The notes: generated by a model not told the origin, from the letters alone. A stretch of 64,000 nt of DNA from Sphingomonas sp. HF-S4 (GCF_032911445.1 NZ_JAWJEJ010000001.1:1302001-1366000), one strand, 5' to 3'; counted from the first letter of the stretch, positions 54,498-63,700 are shown. Made by a program: numbers and translations.

Positions 54498-54671
54498 AGT
54501 ATTTGCCGAACACGCGGATTCCGATCGCGCGTGTCGATCGGCCCGCTCTGGGCTCGCCGCGTTCGTAGGCGCTCAAACCTCGCGTTAGCGAACCTGCAAA
54601 TCTCCCATGACAAATTGCGCGTGACATTACAGGACGGCGCAACCCGATTGCGCGCCCCGGAGAGACGATAC

Positions 54672-56072
54672 ATGCCACTTCGTGCCTTGCGCACCCCGAT
54701 CGACCGCGGCGCGCTGGCGCTGGTCGGCTTTGCGCTGGCGGTCGCGGCGTTTCTCGCCTTTGCGCCCGCGCTGTTCAACGATGGCGATACGAGCTGGCAC
54801 CTGGGCGCCGGGCGGCTGATCCTCGCGACCGGATCGGTGCCCGAGGGCGATCCCTTTTCGTTCACCTTTGCCGGGCGGCCATGGATCGCGCACGAATGGC
54901 TGGCGGAAGTGATGATGGCGGCGGCGTTCACGGCGGCTTCGTGGGGCGGGCTGGCGGTGCTGACCGCGGGCGCGGTCGGCGGGCTGCTCGTGCTGCTCGG
55001 GCTCGAGCTGCGCCGCTGGCTCGCGGTGCCGCGGGTGATCGTCGCGCTGACCTTGGTCGCGGCGATGCTGGCCCCCTTCACCCTCGCCCGGCCCCACATC
55101 TTCGCCTGGCCGCTGCTCGCCGGCTGGACGATCGTGCTGCTGCGCGCGCGCGAGGCCGGGCGCGCGCCGCCGCTGCTCGCCGCGCCGCTGATGATCGTGT
55201 GGGCGAACCTCCATGCCAGCTTCATCGTCGGGCTGGTGCTGGTCGGCGTGTTCGCGCTCGAGGCGCTGGTGCAGGCGGCGGACCGGCGCGGGGCCTTTTT
55301 CGGCTGGGCGGGTTTCGGGCTGGCGTCGCTGGCGCTGTCGCTGCTGACGCCGCACGGGGTGCATGGCCTGCTCTACCCGCTCCAGGTGAGCGGGATGAAG
55401 GCGCTGCCGCTGATCATGGAATGGCGGCGGACCGAGCCGGGCCAGGACTGGCTGTTCCTGGCGATCGTCGCTGGGACCGGGCTGCTGGCGCTGGTCCGCC
55501 GACCGCGATTGTCGGTGGTGCGGATCGTGCTGCTCGCGGCGATCCTGTACCTGGCGATCGCACATGTCCGTCATCAGCCGCTGGTGGCGATCCTTGGCGT
55601 GCTGCTGCTCGCCGGGCCGCTCTCGGGTGCATCGCCGCAGCCGGTGCGCAGTGCGCGGCTGGCCGTGGCGATGTTCGCGCTGGGACTGGCGCTGATCGCG
55701 GCGGTGCGGCTGCCGCTGGCGATTCCGCGCCAGGACAGCGCCTCCAACCCCATTACCGCGATCGCTCACATTCCGTCTGAGCTACGCGGACGCCCGGTGC
55801 TCAACGCCTATGGCTTTGGCGGGCCGCTGATCCTTGCCGGTATCCGGCCGTTCATCGACGGGCGTGGCGACATGTATGGCGATGCCTTCCTGTTCGAGCA
55901 TCAGCGCATCATCCAGGGCGACGCGCAGGCGCTGACACGCGCAGTGCGGCGCTGGGGGATCCGCTGGACGATCCTCGAGCCCGAGAACCCGCTGGTCGCC
56001 CTGCTCGACCGTACGCCCGGATGGCACCGCGTCTATGCCGACCGCTGGGCGATCGTCCACGCCCGCGACTGA
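54672..56072 (+). CDS. Polytopic membrane protein, GT-C glycosyltransferase-like
   Basis: 466 aa with about 10 hydrophobic helices. After the first helix comes FNDGDTSWHLGAGRLILATG and then DPFSFTFAGRPWIAHEWLAEV, shown as GRPWIAHEWLAEVM; D-x-x-W-H and H-E-W-L in the first periplasmic loop recall polyprenol-dependent GT-C proteins. A soluble C-terminal domain (~385-466) contains NAYGFGGPLI and FIDGRGDMYGDAF. Substrate unknown. Start MPLRALRTPIDRG with GGAG upstream; the first 47 codons of the longer frame are rejected. Confidence 0.7.
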   Translation: MPLRALRTPIDRGALALVGFALAVAAFLAFAPALFNDGDTSWHLGAGRLILATGSVPEGDPFSFTFAGRPWIAHEWLAEVMMAAAFTAASWGGLAVLTAGAVGGLLVLLGLELRRWLAVPRVIVALTLVAAMLAPFTLARPHIFAWPLLAGWTIVLLRAREAGRAPPLLAAPLMIVWANLHASFIVGLVLVGVFALEALVQAADRRGAFFGWAGFGLASLALSLLTPHGVHGLLYPLQVSGMKALPLIMEWRRTEPGQDWLFLAIVAGTGLLALVRRPRLSVVRIVLLAAILYLAIAHVRHQPLVAILGVLLLAGPLSGASPQPVRSARLAVAMFALGLALIAAVRLPLAIPRQDSASNPITAIAHIPSELRGRPVLNAYGFGGPLILAGIRPFIDGRGDMYGDAFLFEHQRIIQGDAQALTRAVRRWGIRWTILEPENPLVALLDRTPGWHRVYADRWAIVHARD

Positions 56073-56074
56073 CG

Positions 56075-56752
56075 TCAGATATCGTCGCGGCGGAGGCGGC
56101 GTTTGGGTTGGGGCTCGGGCGCGACGCTGGCGTCGGTGCCGGTTTCGCTGGCGCCCGCCTTGGGCACCAGGATCAGCGTCTGGTTCTCGACGCGCCAGCT
56201 ATGCAACTTGGACAGGAAGTTCATGCCGAGCACGTCGAGATTGCCGAAATTGTCCGAGACCACGACGCCAAGGTCCTGGGTTTCGAGCGGGCCGATCGCG
56301 AGCTGCTCGATGCGGCCGCGCCGGGCAGTGACCGTGCCGTTGGCGGTCTCGATCATCACCGGCATGCCGCGGCTCTCGCCGATACCCGCCGCGGCGGCGG
56401 TGCGTGCCGAGATCGCCGTGATCGTCGCGCCACTATCGATCAGCATGCGCTTCTCGACGCCGTTCAACTTCACCCGCGCCCAGAAATGGCCGTCGGGCGC
56501 CATGCGAATGCGCACGGTCTCGCCATCGACCTGCTGGTCGTCGATGCCGAGCTTTGCCGTGGCGGCGGCGAAGACCGCGCCGATCTCGTGCCGGTGCGCG
56601 ACCGCGAGGACAGTCAGCACGATGATCAGCGCCCAGGTGACCAGCGAGCGCAGCACGAAGCCGATCGACAGTTTCCGGACCGAGAGCGCGCTGAGGACGA
56701 GCACGAGCACGCCCACCAGATAGATCAGGTCCATGCTGTCCCATTCGCTCAC
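56075..56752 (-). CDS. Retropepsin-like aspartic protease (TIGR02281 / clan AA)
   Basis: 225 aa. Two membrane helices at the N-terminus (LIYLVGVLVLVLSALSV; LVTWALIIVLTVLAVA), then a retropepsin-like domain with the catalytic Asp in RMLIDSGATITAIS (about residues 102-115) and the end strand NLDVLGMNFLSKL. The C-terminus is Pro/Arg-rich. It would be active in the periplasm as a dimer, anchored in the inner membrane. Its start overlaps the stop of the MBL gene (ATGA). Confidence 0.85.
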   Translation of the reverse strand: MSEWDSMDLIYLVGVLVLVLSALSVRKLSIGFVLRSLVTWALIIVLTVLAVAHRHEIGAVFAAATAKLGIDDQQVDGETVRIRMAPDGHFWARVKLNGVEKRMLIDSGATITAISARTAAAAGIGESRGMPVMIETANGTVTARRGRIEQLAIGPLETQDLGVVVSDNFGNLDVLGMNFLSKLHSWRVENQTLILVPKAGASETGTDASVAPEPQPKRRLRRDDI

Positions 56753-57519
56753 GCGCGCATCTCCAGGCCGTCAAAGCCGGGCTCGACCCCTGGAGGCAGC
56801 TCGGCAGTCAAGCGCATATAGTCCATCGATTGGTCCATATGAACCAGCGCGGCGCGACGAGGGTGCAACGCCCCTACCCAGCCCAGCACCTGCTGAAGGT
56901 TGGGATGCGTGGGGTGCGGCGCGCGGCGCAGGGCATCGACCACCCAGATGTCGAGCCCGGAATAGAGCACCCGCATTTCGTTCGTCATCTCATGGAAGTC
57001 TGTGGCATATCCTATTGATTTATATTCACTATCGAATCGAAGGCCGGCCGAGACGATGCCGCCGTGCGGCTGGTCGGCGACGGTGATGCGTATGTCGCCG
57101 ATGACGAGGCTGTCGGAGAGCGTCTCCAGCGCCACGGTCGGGCGATAGCCGGCGCGACCGAAGAAGGCGTAGTGGAACTTGGCCTCGAGCTGCTCGCGGG
57201 TGAACGGCCGCGCATAGCCACGCACGGGCTCTCCGTTGCGGATGTGCATGAGCTGGCGGAGGTCGTCCACGCCGTGGGTATGGTCGGCATGGTCGTGGGT
57301 CCAGATCACCGCGTCGACATTCGAGACGCCCGCGGCGAGCAGCTGCTCGCGCATGTCGGGGCTGGTATCGACCAGGATCGTGGTGGTGTCCGTGGAGACG
57401 AGAACCGAGGCGCGGGTGCGGCGGTTGCGCGGCTCGTTCGGATCGCAGGCGCCCCAGTCGTTGCCGATCCGCGGCACGCCCGAGGAGGTGCCCGAGCCGA
57501 GGATGCGGATCTTCAGCAT
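56749..57519 (-). CDS. MBL-fold metallohydrolase (PhnP-like)
   Basis: 256 aa. The metal motif H-x-H-x-D-H is in WTHDHADHTHG (about residues 74-84); an upstream LGSGTSSGVPRIG block with CDPNEPRNRR is typical of PhnP-type cyclic phosphodiesterases; further ligands are in YATDFHEM and PHPTHPNL. It probably hydrolyses a small phosphodiester. Next to tatD and metG this order is common in alphaproteobacteria. ATG start MLKIRILGSGTSSG. Confidence 0.88.
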   Translation of the reverse strand: MLKIRILGSGTSSGVPRIGNDWGACDPNEPRNRRTRASVLVSTDTTTILVDTSPDMREQLLAAGVSNVDAVIWTHDHADHTHGVDDLRQLMHIRNGEPVRGYARPFTREQLEAKFHYAFFGRAGYRPTVALETLSDSLVIGDIRITVADQPHGGIVSAGLRFDSEYKSIGYATDFHEMTNEMRVLYSGLDIWVVDALRRAPHPTHPNLQQVLGWVGALHPRRAALVHMDQSMDYMRLTAELPPGVEPGFDGLEMRA

Positions 57520-57529
57520 CCGCCTCCGC

Positions 57530-58309
57530 TCACGCCAGCGTCTTGGCGAAGAGCGTGTGGAAGTTCGCGCGGGTGGCCTCGGCCAGCGCCTCGGGGTCTT
57601 CGCCGCGGAGCTGGGCGAGGAAGCGGCACGTGTCCGCCACGAAGGCGGGTTCGCCGGTCTTGCCGCGATGGGGCACGGGGGCGAGGAACGGCGCGTCGGT
57701 CTCGATCAGGAGGCGGTCGAGCGGCAGGCGCGCGGCGGTTTCCTGGAGGTCCTTGGCATTCTTGAAGGTCACGATACCGGAAATCGACACGTAGAGCCCG
57801 AGTTCCAGGGCGATATCGGCAAAGGCGCCGCTCGCCGTGAAGCAGTGGATCACGCCGGGGAACGCCCCCTTCCCCATTTCGTCGCGAAGGATCTCGGCAG
57901 TGTCGTCCTCGGCGTCGCGGGTGTGGACGATGATCGGGAGCTGGGTCTCGCGCGACGCGGCGAGGTGCGCGCGGAAGCTGGCGCGCTGGCGGTCGCGGTC
58001 CGAATGGTCGTAATAATAATCGAGCCCGCTCTCGCCGATGCCGACGACGCGGGGGTGCCGGGCGCGCTCGACGAGCTTGGTCGTGTCGACATCGGGATGC
58101 TGGTCGGCCTCGTGCGGGTGGATGCCGACGCTGGCCCAGACGTCCGCCTCGCGCTCGGCGACATGGATGACGTCATCCCATTCGTTCTCGCGGGTCGAGA
58201 TGTTGAGCATCGCCACCACGCCGGCGGCGCGGGCGCGTGCAAGCACCTCGGGCTGCTGCTCGCCCAGGCCCTTGTAGATCAGGTGGCAGTGGCTGTCGGC
58301 CAGTCTCAC
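57530..58309 (-). CDS. tatD: TatD family metal-dependent hydrolase
   Basis: 259 aa amidohydrolase fold. H7 and H9 in DSHCHLIYKG, Glu in GIGESGLDYYY, His in IIVHTRDAEDDT and HCFTA, and Asp in IETDAPFLAP complete the two-metal site. TatD-type enzymes are 3'-5' DNA exonucleases or D-aminoacyl-tRNA/peptide hydrolases. The GTG start (MRLADSHCH) overlaps the TGA of metG as GTGA, so it is coupled to metG. Confidence 0.92.
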   Translation of the reverse strand: MRLADSHCHLIYKGLGEQQPEVLARARAAGVVAMLNISTRENEWDDVIHVAEREADVWASVGIHPHEADQHPDVDTTKLVERARHPRVVGIGESGLDYYYDHSDRDRQRASFRAHLAASRETQLPIIVHTRDAEDDTAEILRDEMGKGAFPGVIHCFTASGAFADIALELGLYVSISGIVTFKNAKDLQETAARLPLDRLLIETDAPFLAPVPHRGKTGEPAFVADTCRFLAQLRGEDPEALAEATRANFHTLFAKTLA

Positions 58310-59805
58310 GCGTCGCTCGCCTGCAATTCCAGTCGCGGGAAGATGGGGCTCGGCGCGGCGATGCGGAAGTCCTCGTCGTCCTCGGAGGGAAGCTGGGCCA
58401 GCAATTTGCCTGCCGACGTCGGGATCACCGGCAGGATCGTCGTGGCGAGGCGGCGGATCGCGCGGAGCAGGGTGCGCAGGACGGCGTTCATCCGCTCGGG
58501 GTCGGTCTTCCGCAGCGCCCAGGGGGCCGCGGCGTCGATATATTGGTTGCAGGCGAACACGCCGGTCATCCACGCCTCGACGCCTTGGCTGAGCGCGAGA
58601 TCGTCAAACGCGGTGCGGAAGGCGGCGCAGGCGACGTCCACCTCGGCGAGCAACGCCGCGTCGGCCTCCTCTGCCCTGCCCCCGGGGACATGGCCCTCGC
58701 AATTCTTGGCGATGAAGGCGAGCACGCGCTGGGCGAGGTTGCCGAAGCTGTTCGACAGATCGGCGTTGGCGCGGGTGACGATCGCTTCGTCGCTGAACGT
58801 GCCGTCATTGCCGAAGCTGACGTCGCGCAGTAGGAAATAGCGCAACGCATCGACGCCGTAGAGCTCGGCGAGCTGCATCGGATCCACGACGTTGCCGACC
58901 GACTTGGACATCTTCTCACCGCGGTTGAGCAGGAAGCCGTGGCCGAAGACCTGCTTGGGCAGCGGCAGGTTGGCCGACATCAGGAAGGCGGGCCAATAGA
59001 CTGCGTGGAAGCGGACGATGTCCTTGCCGATCAGATGGATGTCCGCCGGCCAGTATTTGGCGAAGCGTTCCCTATCGTCGGGATAGCCCGCTCCGGTGAT
59101 GTAGTTGGTCAACGCATCGACCCAGACGTACATGACGTGATCGGGCGATCCGGGCACCGGCACGCCCCAGTCGAAGCTGGTGCGGCTGACCGAGAGGTCG
59201 ACCAGCCCGCCCTCGACAAAGCGCAGGATCTCGTTGCGGCGAGATTCGGGGCGGATGAAATCGGGATTGGCGGCGTAGAAATCGAGCAAAGGCTGCTGGT
59301 ACTTCGAAAGCTTGAAGAACCAGGTCTCCTCGGCCGTCCATTCCACGGGGGTGCCCTGAGGTGAGAGTTTCCCCCCTTCCCCGTCGGTCAGTTCCTTCTC
59401 TTCGTAGAATGCCTCGTCGCGAACCGAATACCAGCCTTCATAGCGATCTAGATAGAGGTCGCCGGCATCTGCCATCGCCTGCCAGATCGCCTGGCTCGCG
59501 GCATAATGTTCGGGCTCTGAAGTACGGATGAAGCGATCGCACGAGATGTCGAGTTTCTCTGCCATCTCACGGAAGTAGCTCGACATTTCGTCGGCGAGCT
59601 CGCGGGCTTCGATGCCGCGGTCGCGCGCGGTCTTGACCATCTTGAGGCCGTGCTCGTCGGTGCCGGTCTGGAAGAACACGTCGCGGCCGTGCTGGCGCTG
59701 GTAGCGCGCGATCGCGTCGGCGGCGATCATCTCATAGGCATGGCCGATATGCGGACGGCCATTGGGGTAATGGATTGCGGTGGAGATGTAGAAGGGATCG
59801 GCCAT
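58306..59805 (-). CDS. metG: Methionyl-tRNA synthetase (short form)
   Basis: 499 aa class I synthetase. The HIGH signature is at residues 19-22 (GRPHIGHAY) and KMSKS near 297 (RGEKMSKSVGN). The N-terminal catalytic domain lacks the four-Cys zinc knuckle of the long type and the protein ends without the C-terminal EMAP-like dimer domain, so it is the short MetG2-like form. It charges initiator and elongator tRNA-Met. MADPFYISTAIHYPNG is the start. tatD and the MBL gene follow on the same strand. Confidence 0.95.
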   Translation of the reverse strand: MADPFYISTAIHYPNGRPHIGHAYEMIAADAIARYQRQHGRDVFFQTGTDEHGLKMVKTARDRGIEARELADEMSSYFREMAEKLDISCDRFIRTSEPEHYAASQAIWQAMADAGDLYLDRYEGWYSVRDEAFYEEKELTDGEGGKLSPQGTPVEWTAEETWFFKLSKYQQPLLDFYAANPDFIRPESRRNEILRFVEGGLVDLSVSRTSFDWGVPVPGSPDHVMYVWVDALTNYITGAGYPDDRERFAKYWPADIHLIGKDIVRFHAVYWPAFLMSANLPLPKQVFGHGFLLNRGEKMSKSVGNVVDPMQLAELYGVDALRYFLLRDVSFGNDGTFSDEAIVTRANADLSNSFGNLAQRVLAFIAKNCEGHVPGGRAEEADAALLAEVDVACAAFRTAFDDLALSQGVEAWMTGVFACNQYIDAAAPWALRKTDPERMNAVLRTLLRAIRRLATTILPVIPTSAGKLLAQLPSEDDEDFRIAAPSPIFPRLELQASDA

Positions 59806-59867
59806 GCCGCGGCTTTAGGAGCGGCGCGCATCCTGGGCAACCTTCCCTAACGCGCTCCACTGCAGGG

Positions 59868-60359
59868 CTAGTCGCCGCACAACCTTCTTCCACCCGCGTC
59901 GCGCATCGCGGCGGCTTCGGCGGTGGATTCGCTGAGGCGGGTGGCTTCGAGGCCAGTGAAGGCGGCGCGGCGAGCGCAGAGCTTCTTGCACGCGTCTGGC
60001 AACACGCCCGGGAACTTGATCCGGTCGCCGTCATAGCTCGCGTCGAAAGTGCACCCTTCCCCGCCCAGCGTGACCTTGAGCGTGCTGCCGCTGCGCTCGA
60101 CGGTGCCGGCGCCGCTGCAGGTGATGCGGTCGCCATAATCGACATAGGCGCCGATGCGATAGGCCGAGCCGGTGCGGACGACGCAGATCCGGTCGGTATC
60201 GCGGGCGTAGAGCCCGGTCAGGTCGCTGTCGTCGGGGTCGCGGACCAGCCCGCGCTCGATTGCCGCGCTTTCGAGATCCTGCGGGGCCTGGACGTTGCCG
60301 CCGCCCTCCCCGCCCGAACAGGCCGCCAGCAGCAGGACCAGCGCCAGCGCGGCCCTCAT
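59868..60359 (-). CDS. Small lipoprotein, unknown function
   Basis: 163 aa. Signal peptide with lipobox LLLAAC (Cys14), then [11 protein letters not shown]. The mature part contains [35 protein letters not shown] and [17 protein letters not shown], a beta-rich Cys-containing domain, and a C-terminal helix. No family recognised; a sphingomonad-type envelope lipoprotein is likely. ATG overlaps the hisI stop (ATGA). Confidence 0.65.
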   Translation of the reverse strand: MRAALALVLLLAACSGGEGGGNVQAPQDLESAAIERGLVRDPDDSDLTGLYARDTDRICVVRTGSAYRIGAYVDYGDRITCSGAGTVERSGSTLKVTLGGEGCTFDASYDGDRIKFPGVLPDACKKLCARRAAFTGLEATRLSESTAEAAAMRDAGGRRLCGD

Positions 60360-60718
60360 GCGTCGCGGACCAGGCGTCCGTCCTCGATGCGGCGGAAGAA
60401 GCAGCTCCGCTCGCCGGTGTGGCAGGCTGGCCCCTGAGGCTCGACCTTGAGCCAGAGCGCGTCCTGATCGCAGTCGATCCGCGCCTCGACTACCTTGAGG
60501 ACGTGCCCCGAAGTCTCGCCCTTCTTCCAGAGCCGGTTGCGGCTGCGCGACCAGAAATGCGCCTCGCCGGTGGCGAGCGTGGCTTCGAGCGCGTCGGCGT
60601 TCATATGCGCGAGCATCAGCAGCTGGCCGGTCGCCACGTCGGTCGCGACGGCGGTGATCAGCCCGGCGGCGTCGTATTTGGGGTTCAGGGCGAGGCTGGT
60701 GTCGCGGTCGTCGGTCAC
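60356..60718 (-). CDS. hisI: Phosphoribosyl-AMP cyclohydrolase
   Basis: 120 aa. Metal and catalytic motif [19 protein letters not shown] (about residues 52-70) and [20 protein letters not shown], shown as [17 protein letters not shown] with the Cys ligands. It opens the ring of phosphoribosyl-AMP in histidine synthesis. It stands alone, not fused to HisE, and away from other his genes. GTG start ([13 protein letters not shown]). No clear ribosome binding site. Confidence 0.94.
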   Translation of the reverse strand: MTDDRDTSLALNPKYDAAGLITAVATDVATGQLLMLAHMNADALEATLATGEAHFWSRSRNRLWKKGETSGHVLKVVEARIDCDQDALWLKVEPQGPACHTGERSCFFRRIEDGRLVRDA

Positions 60719-60780
60719 GCGTTCGCTCTAACCAAGTCGTGGAGGTCACGGAAGGGCGCAGTATAGTCCCTCCCCCGCCC

Positions 60781-60858
60781 CCTCCCGCTCCGCGGGAGGG
60801 AAGCACAGGCGGCACGCTCTGGATTCTTTCGCTCCCCTTCCGCTTGCGGGTGGGGAGC
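60781..60858. repeat. Two C/G-rich hairpins upstream of hisI
   Basis: CCTCCCGC-TCC-GCGGGAGG (60781-60799) and GCTCCCC..CCGC-TT-GCGG..GGGGAGC (60831-60858) lie between the DUF7218 gene and hisI. They resemble the palindromes at 23109 and 63555 and could end the upstream transcript. Confidence 0.5.
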
Positions 60859-60881
60859 GGAGGAGGACCTGCCCTTGGGCC

Positions 60882-61130
60882 TCAATGCTCGCGAATCGCG
60901 TCGGCGAGTTCGTCCTTGTCCATCTTCGAGCCGCCTTCGATGCCGATCTCCTTGGCTTCGTCATAGAGTTCGTCCTTCGAGCGATCCTCGAGGTGCGTGC
61001 CCTTGTGGTCCAGCGTGCCCGCCGCCTTGGCATTGGCGATGCGCGCGGCCTTTTCCTTCGAGGCACCGTCTTTGCGAAGATCCTCGTAAAGCTTGTCGTT
61101 CTTGATCTGGGGTCCGTGGTCCTTGGCCAT
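60882..61130 (-). CDS. Small Rho_N-like/DUF7218 protein
   Basis: 82 aa, highly charged. MAKDHGPQIKNDKLYEDLRK, then GASKEKAARIANAKAAGTLDH and a C-terminal helix-turn-helix-like RSKDELYDEAKEIGIEGGSK, shown as DELYDEAKEIGIEG with KDELADAIREH at the end; this is the Rho-N/SAP-like pattern of short stress proteins (DUF7218, recalled). Possibly nucleic-acid binding. AAAGGAG 8 nt before the ATG decides the start. Divergent from purF. Confidence 0.75.
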   Translation of the reverse strand: MAKDHGPQIKNDKLYEDLRKDGASKEKAARIANAKAAGTLDHKGTHLEDRSKDELYDEAKEIGIEGGSKMDKDELADAIREH

Positions 61131-61198
61131 GCCGGGGCTCCTTTCGCCTTGAAAAACCAACGAAACCGGGACCAAGTTCAATTAACCGTGACAAACCG

Positions 61199-61227
61199 GC
61201 GACAAACGCGGGCGAAGCGCCTATATG
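61199..61227 (+). promoter_or_regulatory. Candidate sigma-70 promoter for purF
   Basis: GCGACA (4/6 to TTGACA), 17-bp spacer, TATATG (4/6 to TATAAT), 35 bp before the purF ATG. Position is sensible for a short leader and the GAGGG ribosome binding site. No PurR-type operator or purine riboswitch fold seen. Confidence 0.35.
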
Positions 61228-61261
61228 GCCGGCAACGCGTTCCCAACCCCCTTGAGGGCTG

Positions 61262-62722
61262 ATGCTTACCACACACCCGTTCGACGATGACAAGCTGCGC
61301 GAAGAGTGCGGCATTTTCGGTGTTTCCAACGTCGAAGGCGCTGCGGCGCTCGTGGCGCTGGGACTCCATGCGCTCCAACACCGCGGCCAGGAGGCAGCGG
61401 GCATCACGAGTTTCGATGGCCACCAGTTCCACTCGCATCGCGCGATGGGGCATGTCGCGGGCAATTTCGACCGCGACGACGTGATTCGCAGCCTTTCGGG
61501 CGGCACCGCCGCGGGGCATGTCCGCTATGCGACCACCGGCGACACTGCGATCCGCAATGTCCAGCCGCTCTATGCCGAGCTGGCCACCGGCGGCTTCGCG
61601 GTGGCGCATAACGGCAACATCTCGAACGCGATGCGACTGCGGCGCGATCTGGTCCGCCGCGGCTCGATCTTCCAGTCGACCAGCGACACCGAAGTGATCA
61701 TCCACCTCGTCGCGACATCGCATTACCGCACGCTGATGGATCGCTTCATTGACGCGTTGAAGCAGGTCGAGGGCGCCTATTCGCTGATCTGCATGACCCC
61801 GGAAGGCATGATCGCCTGCCGCGACCCCCTCGGTATCCGCCCGCTGGTGATGGGCAAGCTCGACGATGCGATCATCTTCGCCTCCGAGACGGTGGCGCTC
61901 GACGTGGTCGGTGCCGAGTACGTCCGCGACGTCGAACCGGGCGAACTGGTTATCGTGAAGGGCAGCGAGATCAGCTCGCACAAGCCCTTCGCACCGCAAG
62001 CCGCGCGGCCCTGCATCTTCGAGTACGTCTATTTCTCACGTCCCGATTCGATCAGCGACAATCGCTCGGTCTATTCGGTCCGGAAGGCGATCGGCGCGCA
62101 GCTGGCGATCGAATCGCCGGTCGAGGCCGATCTGGTCGTCCCCGTCCCCGATTCGGGTGTGCCGGCGGCGATCGGCTATGCGCAGCAGAGCGGCATCCCG
62201 TTCGAGCTGGGGATCATCCGCTCGCACTATGTCGGCCGCACCTTCATCCAGCCGGGCGACAAGGTCCGCCACCTCGGCGTAAAGCTCAAGCACAACGCCA
62301 ACAAGGACCTGATCAAGGGCAAGCGCATCGTCCTGATCGACGATTCGATCGTGCGCGGCACCACCAGCCTCAAGATCGTCCAGATGATGCACGAGGCGGG
62401 CGCCGCCGAAGTGCATATGCGCATCGCCAGCCCGCCGACGCGGCATTCGTGCTTCTACGGCGTCGATACGCCCGAACGCGCCAAGCTGCTCGCCGCCAAG
62501 CTCGACGTCGAGGGGATGACCGGGTTCATCCATGCCGACAGTCTGGCATTCATCAGCATCGACGGGCTCTACAAGGCGCTGGGCGAAGCGCACCGCGCCG
62601 ACATCCACCCCAAATATTGCGATGCCTGCTTCACCGGCGACTATCCAACCACGCTCACCGACCAGGACGAGTTGGCGCCGCCGCCGGACCAGTTCGCGCT
62701 GCTCGAAGAGCGTGTGGGCTGA
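61262..62722 (+). CDS. purF: Amidophosphoribosyltransferase
   Basis: 486 aa. A short propeptide ends before the catalytic Cys of the glutaminase domain in REECGIFGVSN (Cys16); VGHVRYATTGD-type GHVRYATTGDT and the PRPP-binding VLIDDSIVRGTTSLKIV follow. It makes phosphoribosylamine, the committed step of purine synthesis. Bacillus-type PurF with a cleaved leader is suggested by the 15 residues before Cys; whether a Fe-S cluster is present (Cys in CDACF, ...) is plausible from the C-terminal Cys. GAGGG 4 nt before the ATG. Confidence 0.95.
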   Translation: MLTTHPFDDDKLREECGIFGVSNVEGAAALVALGLHALQHRGQEAAGITSFDGHQFHSHRAMGHVAGNFDRDDVIRSLSGGTAAGHVRYATTGDTAIRNVQPLYAELATGGFAVAHNGNISNAMRLRRDLVRRGSIFQSTSDTEVIIHLVATSHYRTLMDRFIDALKQVEGAYSLICMTPEGMIACRDPLGIRPLVMGKLDDAIIFASETVALDVVGAEYVRDVEPGELVIVKGSEISSHKPFAPQAARPCIFEYVYFSRPDSISDNRSVYSVRKAIGAQLAIESPVEADLVVPVPDSGVPAAIGYAQQSGIPFELGIIRSHYVGRTFIQPGDKVRHLGVKLKHNANKDLIKGKRIVLIDDSIVRGTTSLKIVQMMHEAGAAEVHMRIASPPTRHSCFYGVDTPERAKLLAAKLDVEGMTGFIHADSLAFISIDGLYKALGEAHRADIHPKYCDACFTGDYPTTLTDQDELAPPPDQFALLEERVG

Positions 62723-62735
62723 GGGCATCCACATA

Positions 62736-62831
62736 TTCCGTTCGCGTTGCGCTTGTCGAAGCGCCGTCCTTCTTCCTAGAGGGCGGGGCAAGCGCAGTAC
62801 GGCGCTTCGACAAGCTCAGCGCGAACGGGAA
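62736..62831. repeat. Inverted repeat of the CGCTGAGCTTGTCGAAGC family between purF and the SDR gene
   Basis: Arms of about 32 bp (62736-62768 and 62799-62831) match with two substitutions in 30; the core GCTTGTCGAAGCGCCGT is perfect. The centre is 30 bp. The right arm ends at the first ATG of the next gene. Same family as the worn copy at 24267. Confidence 0.75.
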
Positions 62832-62836
62832 TGGTA

Positions 62837-63547
62837 ATGTCCGAACGTCCTCTTCAAGATAAGATCGCCCTCGTCACGGGCGCCAGCCGCGGCATTGGTG
62901 CCGCTACGGCTCGGGCGCTCGGCGCTGCCGGCGCGCATGTCGTGCTGACCGCGCGTACCGCGGGCGGGCTCGAGGAAGTCGAGGAGGCGATCTACGCGTC
63001 CGGAGGCAGCGCGACGATCGCGCCGATGGACCTGACCGAGAATGAGAGCATCGCGCGGCTGGCGGCTGCGGTGTCGGAGCGTTGGAACGCGCTCGACCTG
63101 CTCGTGCTCAATGCGGCGTCGCTGGGCAGCCTGACCGCGGTCGGCGCGATCGACTTCAAGGAATTCGCCAAGGTGCTGACGCTCAACGTCACCGCGCAGG
63201 CGGCGATGCTCGCCTCGTTCGACCCGCTGCTGCGTGCGGGAAGCCAGGCGCGGGTGATCGGGCTGACCTCGAGCGTCGGGCGGACGCCGCGGGCCTATTG
63301 GGGGAGCTATGGCGCCTCCAAGGCGGCGTTCGAGAATCTGCTGCTGAGCTATGGCGAGGAAGTGCGCCATGTCAGCGGCGTGCGCGTGGTGATCGTTGAT
63401 CCCGGCGCGACCCGGACCAAGATGCGTGCGCGCGCCTTCCCGGGCGAGAATGCCGAGACGGTGAAGGCGCCCGAAGTGGTGGCCGAGCGGATATTGGCGC
63501 TGGCGATCGACGGGTTCGAGACCGGGCATTTCGAGCGGGTGGAATAA
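62837..63547 (+). CDS. Short-chain dehydrogenase/reductase (SDR)
   Basis: 236 aa. NAD(P)-binding TGASRGIGAATARAL (about residues 14-28), the LNAAS variant of NNAG, catalytic Ser in GLTSSVG and Y-x-x-x-K in SYGASKAAFENLL. Substrate cannot be inferred. The start MSERPLQDKIALVTG is preferred over the ATG 6 nt earlier, which has its purines too close; the 5' end directly abuts a repeat arm. Classical SDR, lacking a membrane segment. Confidence 0.85.
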   Translation: MSERPLQDKIALVTGASRGIGAATARALGAAGAHVVLTARTAGGLEEVEEAIYASGGSATIAPMDLTENESIARLAAAVSERWNALDLLVLNAASLGSLTAVGAIDFKEFAKVLTLNVTAQAAMLASFDPLLRAGSQARVIGLTSSVGRTPRAYWGSYGASKAAFENLLLSYGEEVRHVSGVRVVIVDPGATRTKMRARAFPGENAETVKAPEVVAERILALAIDGFETGHFERVE

Positions 63548-63554
63548 CCTGTTC

Positions 63555-63700
63555 GCCCCTCCCTGCTTGCGGGGAGGGGCCGGGGGGTGGGTTCAGCGAC
63601 GGACGAGGCTCGATGCCTCGACCAGCGCTTCGATGCTGGGCTTAAGAGCTCTTTGAGCAGACGCGCGCACCCACCCCTACCCCTCCCTTTCAGCGAGGGG
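63555..63700. repeat. Composite palindromic element between the SDR and the cytochrome gene
   Basis: Hairpin 1 GCCCCTCCC..GGGAGGGGC (63555-63580) and hairpin 2 CCCCTC..GAGGGG (63680-63700) are joined by inward arms GGGGTGGGT and ACCCACCCC (63584-63592, 63669-63677). The two genes converge here, so the element may act as a bidirectional terminator. The 172-bp gap holds no gene. Confidence 0.6.

Noticed and set aside
59806..59867. SAM or T-box type element before metG
   Set aside because: The gap is only 62 bp and lacks the conserved cores of those elements.
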